DNA from: Flammeovirgaceae bacterium UBA7330
GTDB lineage: Bacteria > Bacteroidota > Bacteroidia > Cytophagales > Cyclobacteriaceae
Direction: 5' to 3'
NCBI GenBank assembly: GCA_002471275.1
Contig: DKPQ01000012.1
Coordinates: 161,931-225,930 of the forward strand
DNA length: 64,000 nt
Every line of letters starts with the position of its first letter. Positions within the stretch are counted from its first letter, which is position 1. The notes below the pieces were generated by a model. It did no database searches, was not told the DNA's origin, and saw only the letters and a list, made by a program, of their open reading frames with translations. Position numbers and translations under genes: made by a program. Below are positions 8,201-18,203 of the stretch, piece by piece.

Positions 8201-9850
8201 TTATTCCGCCGGTATCAGCACATAGTTCCAATACCCGCCACCGACTGAGATGGTCAGTGCGAGCTCTTCGTCACTACCTACCTTGTTGTAGCTGAGTACT
8301 TCGTAGGTCACTGTGGCATCGGTATCCGGTGGCGCTGATGCGTATTCTCCTCCGTTGTATGCTTTGGGTAAGACAATGAATGCACCTGTTCCCGTGACAG
8401 CGATAGTCGCCGGATCAGTGTCTGTTGCCGGGGTAAAAGCAAAAGTATGCGTTCCGGATGCCCACGGAGCAGCATCTCCGGTCAGGTTGGCTTCGTCCTG
8501 ACAACCATCCGAAAGCCCCATGTATCCTTCACCGAAAATATCACCTAAAGCATCGTATTCAAAGACATTTCCTGTGGAGAAAATAAATTGATCATTGAAC
8601 AGACAGGGCCTGTCAGCTGAAATATCTACTCCCCATCCCGGATACCACTCCGGACTTCCTTTATTTGGTCCGATGCCAAAGGCATTCGCAGCCGGTTTCA
8701 GTTTCCATGCTTTGGACCCTCCACCCGTCAGCAGCTCTTCTGTCAACACCGTAATGGCGTCCAGGGCAATGGTTACCTCTTTCGTTACCGATTTGGTTTC
8801 CCCAGTGGCACTGGCCGTCAATTTGACCTTGTAGATACCGTCACCGCCGTAGGTGTGGACAGGACTTTGTTCGGTGCTGGTAGACCCATCATCAAAATCC
8901 CATTCGTAAGCGGTTGCATTTTGGGAAGCATTGGTAAACGTGACTTCACCTCCATCCACGGTAAATGAGAAGTCTGCCACCACTGGTGCATATCCTTTGC
9001 GGATCAATCGCAGGTACCAGGCAAATTCACCGTTGACCCGATCTGTAAACCGAAGGAACATTTCATTTTCCGAAATGGACATGATCTGATAGGTACTCAC
9101 TCCAGTGGCATAGCCTATAAAACCTCCTTTGGTCAGGCTTAGAAACTGATTGCCCTCACCATCTGTAGTCACAGCATAGTTCATGCCTTCAGGTGCAGTA
9201 TAGGGTGCGGTATAATCACCAACTGCGGCGGTTGCACCCGGAAAGTTCGATTGCTGTCCGCCATTGATGAAAACATTTCCGTTAGTTTCCACCTCTGCAA
9301 CAGACTGATTCAGGTAAAAGGTGTATTCATCGTCGTACATTCCTCCGCCTTCTTTCTCGTTGGCTCCTGCCTGGTACCAATCCGGACCAAAGGATGACAC
9401 CGGACCCAGTCCAAAATGGCCAGCACGGTCTTTGTCTATCACCCAGGTCTTGCCTTCGGCTACTCCACAACCACCCGTGAGTAGCTGTAGTACCTCTACA
9501 TTGCAAATCTCAGGATCTGTTTCGTCGATGTTCACCACCTGTGTGGTAGTAACAGATCCACCTTTCGTAAATACAGTCAGCGTGACAGTGTATTCACCGG
9601 CAAAAGGATAGTAAGCAATGACCTCATCCCCTTCATCAGTAGTGCCATTTCCAAAGTCCCACTTCTTCATGAACCCCTCGGAAGTGTTGGTAAACACTAC
9701 ATAATTCGGACCCGCCGTCCCCTCTGTCGACTCACTGATTGTTCCGTCTTCTGTCGTCGGTGGAGTCTCGGTCAATTCAAACTCTTCCTGACATGCCAAG
9801 AAGAGCAATACAGGTATGATTAATATGATCGTCTTAATAGATTTCATCAT
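8201..9850 (-). CDS. PKD-domain surface lipoprotein, probable glycan-binding protein (SusE/F position)
   Basis: A 549-residue lipoprotein (signal ending FLACQEE). It contains two PKD domains, recognisable by KWDFGNGTTDEGDEVIAYYP near residue 63 and YEWDFDDGSTSTEQSPVHTY near residue 318. Each is followed by a similar module of about 150-190 residues containing a LLTGG segment, GLGPVSSFGPDWYQAG or GIGPNKGSPEWYPGWG, and a MYDDEYTF or LFNDQFIF segment, so the protein is an internal duplication of PKD plus a carbohydrate-binding-like module. Its place directly after susD is where SusE/SusF-type glycan-binding lipoproteins lie in PULs. Conserved Trp and Tyr residues in each module suit sugar stacking. 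No catalytic motif is seen. Confidence 0.85.
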   Translation of the reverse strand: MMKSIKTIILIIPVLLFLACQEEFELTETPPTTEDGTISESTEGTAGPNYVVFTNTSEGFMKKWDFGNGTTDEGDEVIAYYPFAGEYTVTLTVFTKGGSVTTTQVVNIDETDPEICNVEVLQLLTGGCGVAEGKTWVIDKDRAGHFGLGPVSSFGPDWYQAGANEKEGGGMYDDEYTFYLNQSVAEVETNGNVFINGGQQSNFPGATAAVGDYTAPYTAPEGMNYAVTTDGEGNQFLSLTKGGFIGYATGVSTYQIMSISENEMFLRFTDRVNGEFAWYLRLIRKGYAPVVADFSFTVDGGEVTFTNASQNATAYEWDFDDGSTSTEQSPVHTYGGDGIYKVKLTASATGETKSVTKEVTIALDAITVLTEELLTGGGSKAWKLKPAANAFGIGPNKGSPEWYPGWGVDISADRPCLFNDQFIFSTGNVFEYDALGDIFGEGYMGLSDGCQDEANLTGDAAPWASGTHTFAFTPATDTDPATIAVTGTGAFIVLPKAYNGGEYASAPPDTDATVTYEVLSYNKVGSDEELALTISVGGGYWNYVLIPAE

Positions 9851-9868
9851 GATAATGATTTTAATTTT

Positions 9869-11359
9869 TTAATACATCGGGTTTTGCTCCCAGTTTCCTC
9901 CCGCCAGATCGATTTCAACCTGTGGAATCGGGAATAACTCATGTTTTCCAGCCACAAAACCATCAATCTCGGAAGCAGCCTGACCTGTTCTCACCAGGTC
10001 AAAGAACCTCAATCCTTCTCCTGCCAATTCTAACCGACGCTCTGCCCAGATGGCATTGGTAAGGTCTGTGCCTGAGCTCGTGATGTCACCCATTCCCACT
10101 CTGTTCCTTACCTCATTGAGATAGTTTCTTGCCAATGCATCATCCGGCGAAGCTTTTCGATTGTGCGCTTCTGCTGCCATGAGCAATACATCCGGATACC
10201 GGATCACCCGGTGATTTACCGGACTCGTGAGTACCACATCAGGTAAACCGGTCTCACTTTGCCGTGGAATGTATTTGTTGTTGTAATAACCGGTATGACC
10301 ACCAGCCCCAGGTGTGTAACTGATATCATCAGGGTTGGGCTGAGCCGCCTTAAAGGCCTCGATATCCAGGATGGAACCATCCCTTCTCAAATCTGACGGA
10401 TCATAAAAATCATACAGATCCTGAGTGGGTACATTGTACCTGTTTCCCGACCGGTACACAGGGCCTTCATACTGATAAGGGCCATTGAAACCTACGGCCA
10501 CATTTCCTTCAAGACATACAAAACAGTCGTAACTACCACCATCCAGGCCTGTGTACTCAATTTCAAATACCGACTCGGCATTACCCTCTTCGGCAACAGA
10601 AAACAGGTCTGAAAAGCCCTGACTATCCGTGATGGTAATGGTACTATAAGGTCCATCATTAATGACTTCATCCAATACGGTAGCGGCTTCATCAAACTTG
10701 TCCTGATACAGGTATACCCGTCCCAGCAATCCTAGTGCCGCACCTTTGGTCACCCTTCCTTTCTCAGCATCAGTCCAATCCAATACCTCAGCAGCGTCCA
10801 CCAGATCCTGTTCGATCTGAGCATAGGCTTCGGCAGCTGGCGTCCTGGCGATCGAAGTAGCTTCTTCAATACCAATCCTTCGATCCACGATGAGTGGCAC
10901 TGCACCAAAGACCTTTACCAGCTCGAAATAATAATACGCTCTGAGGAATTTGGCTTCGGCCAAGATTTTATCCTTACCGGTAAAATCAAGTTTATCCTTG
11001 TTCTCCAGCAGGAAATTAACCCTGGTGACACCTGCAAAATTGAACCTCAAAACGTCGCGTAACAGCGGATTGACCGGATTATGCGACATTTCGTCAATTT
11101 CATGAAGCGATCTTGAATCATTGACACTCTCACCACCGGCTATTGAATTGTCGGAAGCGACCTCGCCGATCCAGTAGGTTGTATAACTTGTCTGAAGAAG
11201 ATCATAAGCTCCGATTAAAGCCTGCTCGTAATCAGCTGGTGTATTGAAATAACTTTCTGCATCCTGAGCAAACTGGGGCTCCAGATCCAGCATTTCGTCA
11301 CAAGCGGGTGTAATCAAAAGGCCCGCAACCACGATTAATGATATATAAATTCTTTTCAT
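9869..11359 (-). CDS. susD: SusD/RagB family nutrient-binding outer-membrane lipoprotein
   Basis: A 496-residue lipoprotein (signal with lipobox TPAC, near residue 20). It has the SusD N-terminal pattern LDLEPQFAQDAESYFNTP, the helical segment AEAKFLRAYYYFELVKVFGAVPLI, and the C-terminal signature YPDVLLMAAEAHNR followed by YLNEVRNRVG and ERRLELAGEGLRFFDLVR. It starts 5 bases after the susC stop. It should form a lid on the SusC transporter and bind oligosaccharide; with two GH16 enzymes downstream the ligand is probably a beta-glucan oligomer. Confidence 0.96.
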   Translation of the reverse strand: MKRIYISLIVVAGLLITPACDEMLDLEPQFAQDAESYFNTPADYEQALIGAYDLLQTSYTTYWIGEVASDNSIAGGESVNDSRSLHEIDEMSHNPVNPLLRDVLRFNFAGVTRVNFLLENKDKLDFTGKDKILAEAKFLRAYYYFELVKVFGAVPLIVDRRIGIEEATSIARTPAAEAYAQIEQDLVDAAEVLDWTDAEKGRVTKGAALGLLGRVYLYQDKFDEAATVLDEVINDGPYSTITITDSQGFSDLFSVAEEGNAESVFEIEYTGLDGGSYDCFVCLEGNVAVGFNGPYQYEGPVYRSGNRYNVPTQDLYDFYDPSDLRRDGSILDIEAFKAAQPNPDDISYTPGAGGHTGYYNNKYIPRQSETGLPDVVLTSPVNHRVIRYPDVLLMAAEAHNRKASPDDALARNYLNEVRNRVGMGDITSSGTDLTNAIWAERRLELAGEGLRFFDLVRTGQAASEIDGFVAGKHELFPIPQVEIDLAGGNWEQNPMY

Positions 11360-11364
11360 CTTTT

Positions 11365-14300
11365 TTAAAATTTAATGTTGAGTCCACCCATATACATTCT
11401 GGCTTGCGGATAGAAACCATTGTCGACTCCGGCACTTAAAGGATCACCCGATCCAAGATCAGGGTCGTAACCCAGATACCGTGTGAGTGTGATCAGGTTG
11501 TTGGCCGTAACATATAGCCTGAGGCTGCGAATCCCGATTTTTTCCGTGAGTGATGCAGGCAGCGTATAGCCCAGCTGCACATTTTTCAACCTGATATAAG
11601 ATCCGTCTTCCACATAGAAATCAGAGAAAGTCGTATTCTGGGTAGCCCCGGTAGTCAGTCTTGGGTACTCATCGGTACTGCCTTCACCGGTCCACCTGGC
11701 AATGTTGTAAGCCAGTTGATTGGCATAAGGTTGCTGACGCTCATAATTTCTGATGATCTCCTGACCAACAGCCGCATAGATATTGGCTGACAGGTCAATG
11801 CCCTTATAGCCCACATTCAGGTTTAATCCCATGGTAAAGTCAGGGATAGGAGAACCTATCATGGTTTTATCGGTATTGTCTCCAAAATTGATGACACCAT
11901 CGCCGTTTTGATCTACAAATCGAAGATCACCTGGCTGAGCACCCGCCTGGGTGACGCTACTCTCAGCAATTTCCTGTTGATTCTGGAAAATACCGTCAGT
12001 CTCGTAACCAATGTAATATCCTATTGGAAATCCCGCTTCAAACCTTGTGGAGGTGTTGCCACCTACACTAAAGGCAGCACCAGGAATGAACGCAAACCCT
12101 TCCGGCACTCGCAAAACTTCATTTTTTATAAAGGTGACATTGTAGGTGGCACCAAAACTTAAGCCATTACTACTGACCGTTTCATATCCAAGATCCAACT
12201 CCAGTCCGGAATTCCTCACATCACCACCATTGACTACCGGTGGTGAGCTGCCAGCTCCATAGGTACCCAGGATGGCTGAAACAGCAGGCTGAAACAACAG
12301 GTCTTTGGTATTCTTAATGAAGTAATTAGCGGTTAAATCGATACTGTTAAATAGTGTGAGATCCACACCGATATTGGTTTGCTCGGTAGTTTCCCATTTC
12401 AGATCCGGGTTACCTGCAGCTCCAATGGCCGATCCAATGACAATGGCATCATTAAAAACATAGTTTCCTTCTCCGCCTAAGCTGGCTCTGTACCTGAAAT
12501 CACCTATTCTGTCATTTCCGGAAATTCCGTAGCTGGCCCTCAGTTTGGCAAAACTGATAAAAGTTGGCATCGTCAAAAATGACTCATCAGAAAATATCCA
12601 GGCTCCTGAAACGGATGGGAAATACCCAAATCGATTGTTCTCACCAAAGCGTGTAGATCCGTCTCTACGAATGATTGCTGATATCAGGTATCTTTTCTGA
12701 TAATCGTATTCAGCCCTCAGGAATATTGAAGCCAATCTTGATTTTACCTGAAAGGATCCTACATTATTGAGGTATCCCCCGGTGGCCTGATTAGCAGAAA
12801 TATCCGCTAAATCCAGGGAGTTATTGGGGATGTTGTATCCTGTACCATTCAGTCCTGATGATGAGTTGCCCAGATAGGAAACCCCTGCAGTACCCTTCAC
12901 CGTATGGGTCGCATTAAAAGTATGGTTATAATTGAGGAAAGCTTCAAGGTTATAATCCAGATAGGTAGCCCTGCTTTCATATACGCTAGCCCCTCTTTCA
13001 ATCACCGTATTACCAATCATCACTGTCCGTGGATCCAGATTGGCATTGGCTGCGGTATTTGGCGCTTTGCTATCACCGTACCAAACCAATGGGCTAAAAG
13101 TCTTATCATCTACTATAGCGTAATTATATCCGACTCTTCCTGAGACTTTAAAGTCGTCGTTGATCGTGTACTCTATTTCTTCCTTTCCGGTTATTTTATT
13201 GGCAATAGACCAGTTATAGGAATTTTCCATTTGAGGGATCGGATTGATGATATCCGAAACATTTTCCAGGTAAGAATACCTGTCATTTTCTCTGACGGAT
13301 GCGGTTGGATACGCATTGATGGCATTGTAAAGGACAGACCCAATACCATTTTGGGGCAGCCCACTACTTTCTTCGTGGGTATATAATGTAACATGGGTCA
13401 GCTTCACATTAGGTGCCAGCTCAGTGATAAAGTTCACCCTACCATTATACCTTTCAAATTGCGCTTTCGAGCCTCCTACAATCCCTTCCTGCCTAAAATA
13501 GGATCCTCCAACATTGTAAGTGGTCTTTTCCGAACCTCCTGTTACCGTGAGGTTATAATTTTGTATTGGAGCTGTACCAAATACTTCATCCTGCCAGTCC
13601 GTCCCATTGCCTAAAGCTGTATTGGCAAAAGGTGGCGTTTGACCACCCGCAGCAAATGCTTCATTTTTAAGAATGGCATATTCCCGGGCATTCAACAGAT
13701 CCAGCTTTCTGGCTGTTTGCTGAATACCATAATATCCACTCATTTCCAGTGTTGGCCTGGTGTTTTTGCTGCCTTTTTTTGTTTCAATGAGAACAACCCC
13801 ATTGGCAGCCCTTACACCGTATATCCCCGCGGTGGCATCTTTCAAAACATTGATAGATTCTATGTCCGAAGGGTTCAGTGCATTCAATCCGGCGGCATCA
13901 TATACCACGCCATCCACAAGGATCAATGGATTGTTGTCTCCGTTGGTGCTTAGTCCTCTGATCCTGATATTGGCAGTACCTCCCGGTGCACCGGAATTTG
14001 TGGTGATATTAACGCCGGACAATTGTCCCTGCAGCGCCTGGTCTACTCTGGGTACCTGTCGCTGGACAATGGCATCACTCTTGATCCTTGAAACCGCTCC
14101 GGTAAGTTCTTTGGCAGTGGTCTCTCCGTAACCAATGACTACCACCTCACCCAGCTCCTCAAAATCCGTTGTCAACGCTATGTTAATCTCAGTTTGATTA
14201 TTTACCGGGATCTCCTGAGCGGCAAATCCAACGAAGGTAAAAACCAAAACTGCGTCATTAGGCACTGTCAATGAATAGGTCCCTGACATATCTGATACAG

Positions 14301-14481
14301 TCCCGTTCATTGTACCCTTTTCTATGATGGTTGCACCCGGTAAAGGGGATCCATCCGAGGCGTCAGTAATTGTTCCTGACACCGTACTGGTCTGAGCATT
14401 GGCAGAATTGATCACCCCTACAAAGGCGATCAATAAAACCAGACCCATCCAAATTCCATGTGTTTTGTAGATTTTCATCAA
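11365..14481 (-). CDS. susC: SusC/RagA family TonB-linked outer-membrane transporter
   Basis: A 1038-residue protein with a signal peptide (to about residue 29), a carboxypeptidase-regulatory-like domain (about 33-115: VSGTITDASDGSPLPGATI), the SusC motif GEVVVIGYGE, a plug domain (about 120-240, including LQGQLSGVNI and LILVDGVVYD), and a long beta-barrel ending in an aromatic residue (NIKF). It is the first gene of a five-gene operon (susC, susD, PKD lipoprotein, two GH16) and should import oligosaccharide across the outer membrane using TonB energy. The promoter region to about 14760 contains the phased repeats and an inverted repeat and is shared with the divergent regulator. Confidence 0.97.
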   Translation of the reverse strand: MMKIYKTHGIWMGLVLLIAFVGVINSANAQTSTVSGTITDASDGSPLPGATIIEKGTMNGTVSDMSGTYSLTVPNDAVLVFTFVGFAAQEIPVNNQTEINIALTTDFEELGEVVVIGYGETTAKELTGAVSRIKSDAIVQRQVPRVDQALQGQLSGVNITTNSGAPGGTANIRIRGLSTNGDNNPLILVDGVVYDAAGLNALNPSDIESINVLKDATAGIYGVRAANGVVLIETKKGSKNTRPTLEMSGYYGIQQTARKLDLLNAREYAILKNEAFAAGGQTPPFANTALGNGTDWQDEVFGTAPIQNYNLTVTGGSEKTTYNVGGSYFRQEGIVGGSKAQFERYNGRVNFITELAPNVKLTHVTLYTHEESSGLPQNGIGSVLYNAINAYPTASVRENDRYSYLENVSDIINPIPQMENSYNWSIANKITGKEEIEYTINDDFKVSGRVGYNYAIVDDKTFSPLVWYGDSKAPNTAANANLDPRTVMIGNTVIERGASVYESRATYLDYNLEAFLNYNHTFNATHTVKGTAGVSYLGNSSSGLNGTGYNIPNNSLDLADISANQATGGYLNNVGSFQVKSRLASIFLRAEYDYQKRYLISAIIRRDGSTRFGENNRFGYFPSVSGAWIFSDESFLTMPTFISFAKLRASYGISGNDRIGDFRYRASLGGEGNYVFNDAIVIGSAIGAAGNPDLKWETTEQTNIGVDLTLFNSIDLTANYFIKNTKDLLFQPAVSAILGTYGAGSSPPVVNGGDVRNSGLELDLGYETVSSNGLSFGATYNVTFIKNEVLRVPEGFAFIPGAAFSVGGNTSTRFEAGFPIGYYIGYETDGIFQNQQEIAESSVTQAGAQPGDLRFVDQNGDGVINFGDNTDKTMIGSPIPDFTMGLNLNVGYKGIDLSANIYAAVGQEIIRNYERQQPYANQLAYNIARWTGEGSTDEYPRLTTGATQNTTFSDFYVEDGSYIRLKNVQLGYTLPASLTEKIGIRSLRLYVTANNLITLTRYLGYDPDLGSGDPLSAGVDNGFYPQARMYMGGLNIKF

Positions 14482-14541
14482 TATTCCTTTTGTTTGATGT
14501 TATTTTTAGAATTCTTCAATTTCCAAGCCTTATTGAGTATT

Positions 14542-14564
14542 CATATTGAATGATTTTCAATATG
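14542..14564. repeat. Inverted repeat upstream of susC
   Basis: Arms CATATTGAA and TTCAATATG (9 bp, perfect) are separated by 5 bases, about 60 bases upstream of the susC start. It could be a regulator site or a leader hairpin; it lies between the phased repeats and the gene. Confidence 0.5.
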
Positions 14565-14622
14565 CTAGAAACCAATAGCATCCTCAAATGTTGGGATTTA
14601 TACACGCTTTAAAGAATATTCC

Positions 14623-14675
14623 ACTACATCAACACTACATCATAGGTATTTTATCACCTCAACATTACTACATCA
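14623..14675. promoter_or_regulatory. Candidate operator: phased 11-bp direct repeats
   Basis: ACTACATCA occurs at 14623, 14634 and 14667, spaced by 11 and 33 bases. A weaker match (ACCTCAACA) sits in register at 14656. One-turn spacing on one face of the helix, in the 281-base gap between susC and the divergent LuxR-type regulator, makes this the best candidate for the regulator's binding site. Function is inference. Confidence 0.55.
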
Positions 14676-14762
14676 ATTTCCTGCAAAAAGCGACATTCTG
14701 AACTATTGAAGCCATTTTGGGTTTTTAATTCACTAACTTTAGTTTTCACACCCTGATACAAC

Positions 14763-17687
14763 ATGAAATCCACATTCAATACAGATCTCAATCAAATTGA
14801 TCTAAAAAGGGCTATCCTCTTTCTGATCCTGATCGTGGCTATCATGCAGTCATTTGCCCAGCGGGCTTCCAGGACTTTTACCAAAATCCCGATCTCCACA
14901 ACTTATCATACCGAGGATTATAATGGCGGTATTCAGAACTGGGACATTACACAAGATCAAAGGGGTTTTATCTACGTGGCCAATAACTTTGGCTTATTGG
15001 AGTATGATGGCAGGATCTGGAAGAATCATACGGTTGATAATAACACACGTGTCAGATCAGTCTACGTAAATGATCAAAACAAGATATTCATCGGTGGCCA
15101 AAATCAATTTGGATACTTTGAACCGGATCCCAATGGCAACCTGGTATTTACCAGTTTGTATGAACAGTTGGCGGGTGAAGCCCGTGATCTTGATGACATC
15201 TGGAAAATTGTCAGGTTCAGAGACATGATCCTCTTCAGCTCTTTTAAGGGGCTTGCCATGTATGATGGGCAGTCTGTAAAACGGATTGATCCTCAATTTG
15301 AGATAGGACTGGTGTTCAATCTGGCAGATCGTTTGTTCATTCATTCACCCGGCAAAGGGCTCCTTACGTGGGATGGACAAAATTTCACCCTGATCCCCAA
15401 CAGCCAATTCCTGGGCAATGATTTGATCAGTGGGATCATCCCATACAGAAACAATGGCCTGCTGATCTTCCAAAAAAATGGGAGCGTCTATCAATATGAA
15501 AGTACAATTTTCCGGAAATGGGAAATAGATTTTACAGATTTTTTGGAGAACGCCATCGTCAACATGGTCACACCGCTCAGCAACAACAACATTGCCCTGG
15601 CTACTCAAAACAGCGGGCTAATTATTGTTTCACCTGAAGGAAAACTCCTTCAACATCTCACCAAAGACAAAGGCCTTAATGACCGAACGGTACTCGCCAT
15701 TTATGAAGATCAATTCAGCAATCTTTGGGTAGGTCAAAACAATGGAATTACCCTGGTGGAGCTAGCCTCGCCATTTTCACTCATCAATGAGCAAACAGGT
15801 CTTCCGGGCACAGGATATGCGGCGGCCTACCATCAAAACAAGATCTATCTGGGGACGAGTAATGGCCTTTATTACCAGCAGGAAAATACCAACCCCCTAA
15901 CCATGGACGATACATATCAATTCGTGGAAGGTTCAAACGGACAGGTCTATAATATTCAGCAAATAGGCACTGACCTACTCCTGGCGCATCACAAAGGGGC
16001 TTTTTACATCACCGGGGATAAGACAAGACCGATCTTTACCAGTACGGGAACCTGGAAATTCATAAAGCCCAATTCTTCATCAAAGCTAATCCTGGGTACC
16101 TATGAAGGTTTTTTTTCAATAGATGATCTTACCCATCCGAATCCAAAAAAGATCGGAGATTTTGCGGAGTCCAGCAGGGTGTTTGAAATGATCAATGACA
16201 CCACCTTGTTTATGACACATGGTTATAAAGGCGTGTATAAACTCACCTTTAATCATGATTTCACTGACCTGTTGAAGCAGCAATTCTATGGTGCGGACAA
16301 TGGATTTCCATCCAACATCCTTATCAATGTTTACAAATTAGGGGATCAACTTGTCTTTCCGGCTGAAACCGGCGTATTCACCTATGACCCGGACTCTGAT
16401 CATTTCATCCACAATGATCTATTAGAGTCATACCTCGGCACAGACGACCACATCCGTGAGCTGGCCTATGACATGAATGGCAACATATACTACTATTCAG
16501 TCAACAGCCTGGGTTATCTGGAAAGGACCAGCTTCGGTAAATACGAAAAACATGAAGTGCCTTTCAACAGGATCAGGAAATACCTCAGTGATGATTTTGA
16601 AAACATAACGATCATTGACCATGAAAACATTTTTTTCGGGGCGAAAGAGGGATTTATCCATTACAACCCGGGGATCCCACATCAGCAGGATCAGCCATTC
16701 AAAACCTATATCCGTGAAATTACTTCAGTGACAGACACTCTCAGAACCCTGTATGGAGGTGCAGGTCACTCGTTGCTGGACGAACCCAGTATCCCGGCTA
16801 ATTTCTCCTCCCTGAAATTCAGCTTCTCCTCACCTTACTTCAATGGTCAGGATGACCTGCAGTATCAGTATAAACTGGAGCATTTCGAGCAGGACTGGTC
16901 TGAATGGTCGGGTGTCACTGAGAAGGAATATACCAACCTGTATGAGGGGGATTATATTTTCAGTGTCCGGGCTAAAAATGCCTTTGGTCAGATCAGTGAA
17001 CCTGCTATTTTCAAATTCAGCGTGTTCCCTCCCTGGTATCGGACAAGGATGGCCTTTTTTTTATATTTCCTCTCCGTCGTCTCCATCTTTGGCATCGTGC
17101 TGTTCACGCAAAACAAACGTCACAAAAGAGCACAAAAGGCCATGACCATCCAGCAAAAACGGGAGCTGATCAGGAAAGACAACGAGATTGTGGACCTGTC
17201 CAAAAAATCCAAAGAAGAGATCACACGCCTGAGAAATGAAAAACTAAGAGCAGAGATAGATCATAAAAACCGGGAGCTTGCCACCAACACCATGCACCTG
17301 ATCAACAAAAATGAATTTATGCTTAGCCTCAAAGAATCCATCCAGTCCGTAGCCAAAAATGGTCAGGATCATAAGGAATCTTTAAAGAAGATCATCAAAG
17401 ACATTGACAGGAACCTATCAGAGGATGATGGATGGGAGCAGTTCACCAGGCATTTTGATCAGGTTCATGGCGATTTCCTGACAAACATCAAGAACAAACA
17501 CCCTAAGCTTACTCCTCAGGAGATTAAGCTGTGTGCTTATCTCAGGATGAATATGTCCTCCAAGGAAATAGCCAATCTTCTCAATATATCAGTGAGAGGA
17601 GTGGAAATAAGCCGGTACCGATTGAGGAAAAAACTGGAGCTGGATCATGATACGAACCTCGTGAGTTACATGCTCCATTTCACCTAA
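14763..17687 (+). CDS. Membrane sensor-regulator: propeller, Y_Y_Y, TM, coiled coil and LuxR-type HTH
   Basis: This 974-residue protein has a signal peptide (about residues 16-33, ending SFAQ) and a periplasmic beta-propeller of two-component-regulator-type repeats (about 45-660; for example NWDITQDQRGFIYVANNFGL). A Y_Y_Y domain follows near residue 698 (LQYQYKLEHFEQDWSEWS), then one membrane helix (about 762-782), a long charged coiled coil (about 785-850), and a C-terminal LuxR-like HTH from about 915 (LTPQEIKLCAYLRMNMSSKE). It joins periplasmic glycan sensing to DNA binding in one chain without kinase or receiver domains, as in SusR-type activators. It is divergent from the SusC/SusD operon and very probably controls it. 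Membrane-bound DNA binding is established for relatives, not shown here. Confidence 0.93.
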   Translation: MKSTFNTDLNQIDLKRAILFLILIVAIMQSFAQRASRTFTKIPISTTYHTEDYNGGIQNWDITQDQRGFIYVANNFGLLEYDGRIWKNHTVDNNTRVRSVYVNDQNKIFIGGQNQFGYFEPDPNGNLVFTSLYEQLAGEARDLDDIWKIVRFRDMILFSSFKGLAMYDGQSVKRIDPQFEIGLVFNLADRLFIHSPGKGLLTWDGQNFTLIPNSQFLGNDLISGIIPYRNNGLLIFQKNGSVYQYESTIFRKWEIDFTDFLENAIVNMVTPLSNNNIALATQNSGLIIVSPEGKLLQHLTKDKGLNDRTVLAIYEDQFSNLWVGQNNGITLVELASPFSLINEQTGLPGTGYAAAYHQNKIYLGTSNGLYYQQENTNPLTMDDTYQFVEGSNGQVYNIQQIGTDLLLAHHKGAFYITGDKTRPIFTSTGTWKFIKPNSSSKLILGTYEGFFSIDDLTHPNPKKIGDFAESSRVFEMINDTTLFMTHGYKGVYKLTFNHDFTDLLKQQFYGADNGFPSNILINVYKLGDQLVFPAETGVFTYDPDSDHFIHNDLLESYLGTDDHIRELAYDMNGNIYYYSVNSLGYLERTSFGKYEKHEVPFNRIRKYLSDDFENITIIDHENIFFGAKEGFIHYNPGIPHQQDQPFKTYIREITSVTDTLRTLYGGAGHSLLDEPSIPANFSSLKFSFSSPYFNGQDDLQYQYKLEHFEQDWSEWSGVTEKEYTNLYEGDYIFSVRAKNAFGQISEPAIFKFSVFPPWYRTRMAFFLYFLSVVSIFGIVLFTQNKRHKRAQKAMTIQQKRELIRKDNEIVDLSKKSKEEITRLRNEKLRAEIDHKNRELATNTMHLINKNEFMLSLKESIQSVAKNGQDHKESLKKIIKDIDRNLSEDDGWEQFTRHFDQVHGDFLTNIKNKHPKLTPQEIKLCAYLRMNMSSKEIANLLNISVRGVEISRYRLRKKLELDHDTNLVSYMLHFT

Positions 17688-17694
17688 AACTTTA

Positions 17695-17856
17695 TTAGTT
17701 GCCTGAAATACTCGAAGTTGTAGGACTTTGACTCACGTGCTTCACGTAAAACTTAGGGCTGGTGACGGAAGAGAAAAAAGCAATTGACATTAAGAACAAT
17801 ACGGCCAATAGAATCCTGGCCTTTGTAGATACCTGACTAAATCCGATGAAATTCAT
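17695..17856 (-). CDS. Possible small membrane protein (53 residues)
   Basis: A short frame with one hydrophobic segment (ARILLAVLFLMSIAFFSS) and a polar Ser/Thr-rich tail. ATG at 17856 is the assumed start; the frame continues upstream to 17901. It is convergent with the regulator gene, 7 bases from its stop. No family recognised. It could equally be a chance frame. Confidence 0.3.
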   Translation of the reverse strand: MNFIGFSQVSTKARILLAVLFLMSIAFFSSVTSPKFYVKHVSQSPTTSSISGN

Positions 17857-18203
17857 AACACTGTATATTAGGTTGGAAAATAAGTACAAATTTACCTTCA
17901 CAAACAGTATGCCAGAATACTGAGATATACGTAAAATATTTTCAGAGAAATACCGATAACTGTTAGGTGAACATCTTACTGGTAAAAAATAATCCCACCT
18001 TGGAAGTATCTCTATTGCTTTCGTAAACTAAGATTCTTCAATTTGTTCAAAATGACAGTAACATTCTCATTTATAGCTTCACTTAAGTGGATCCAAAACA
18101 GGAACTGCCACGTATAATCAGCCCACTCCGTTGGTCTCGTCTACAAAATATTTTCTATATTTTCCAAACTTTGAAATCCATTGTTCATTCAAACTACACC
18201 CCA

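Noticed and set aside
18087..18203. ATG at 18087 as the glycerol kinase start
   Set aside because: The 39 extra residues have no likeness to GlpK; TTG at 18204 gives the normal length and N-terminus.
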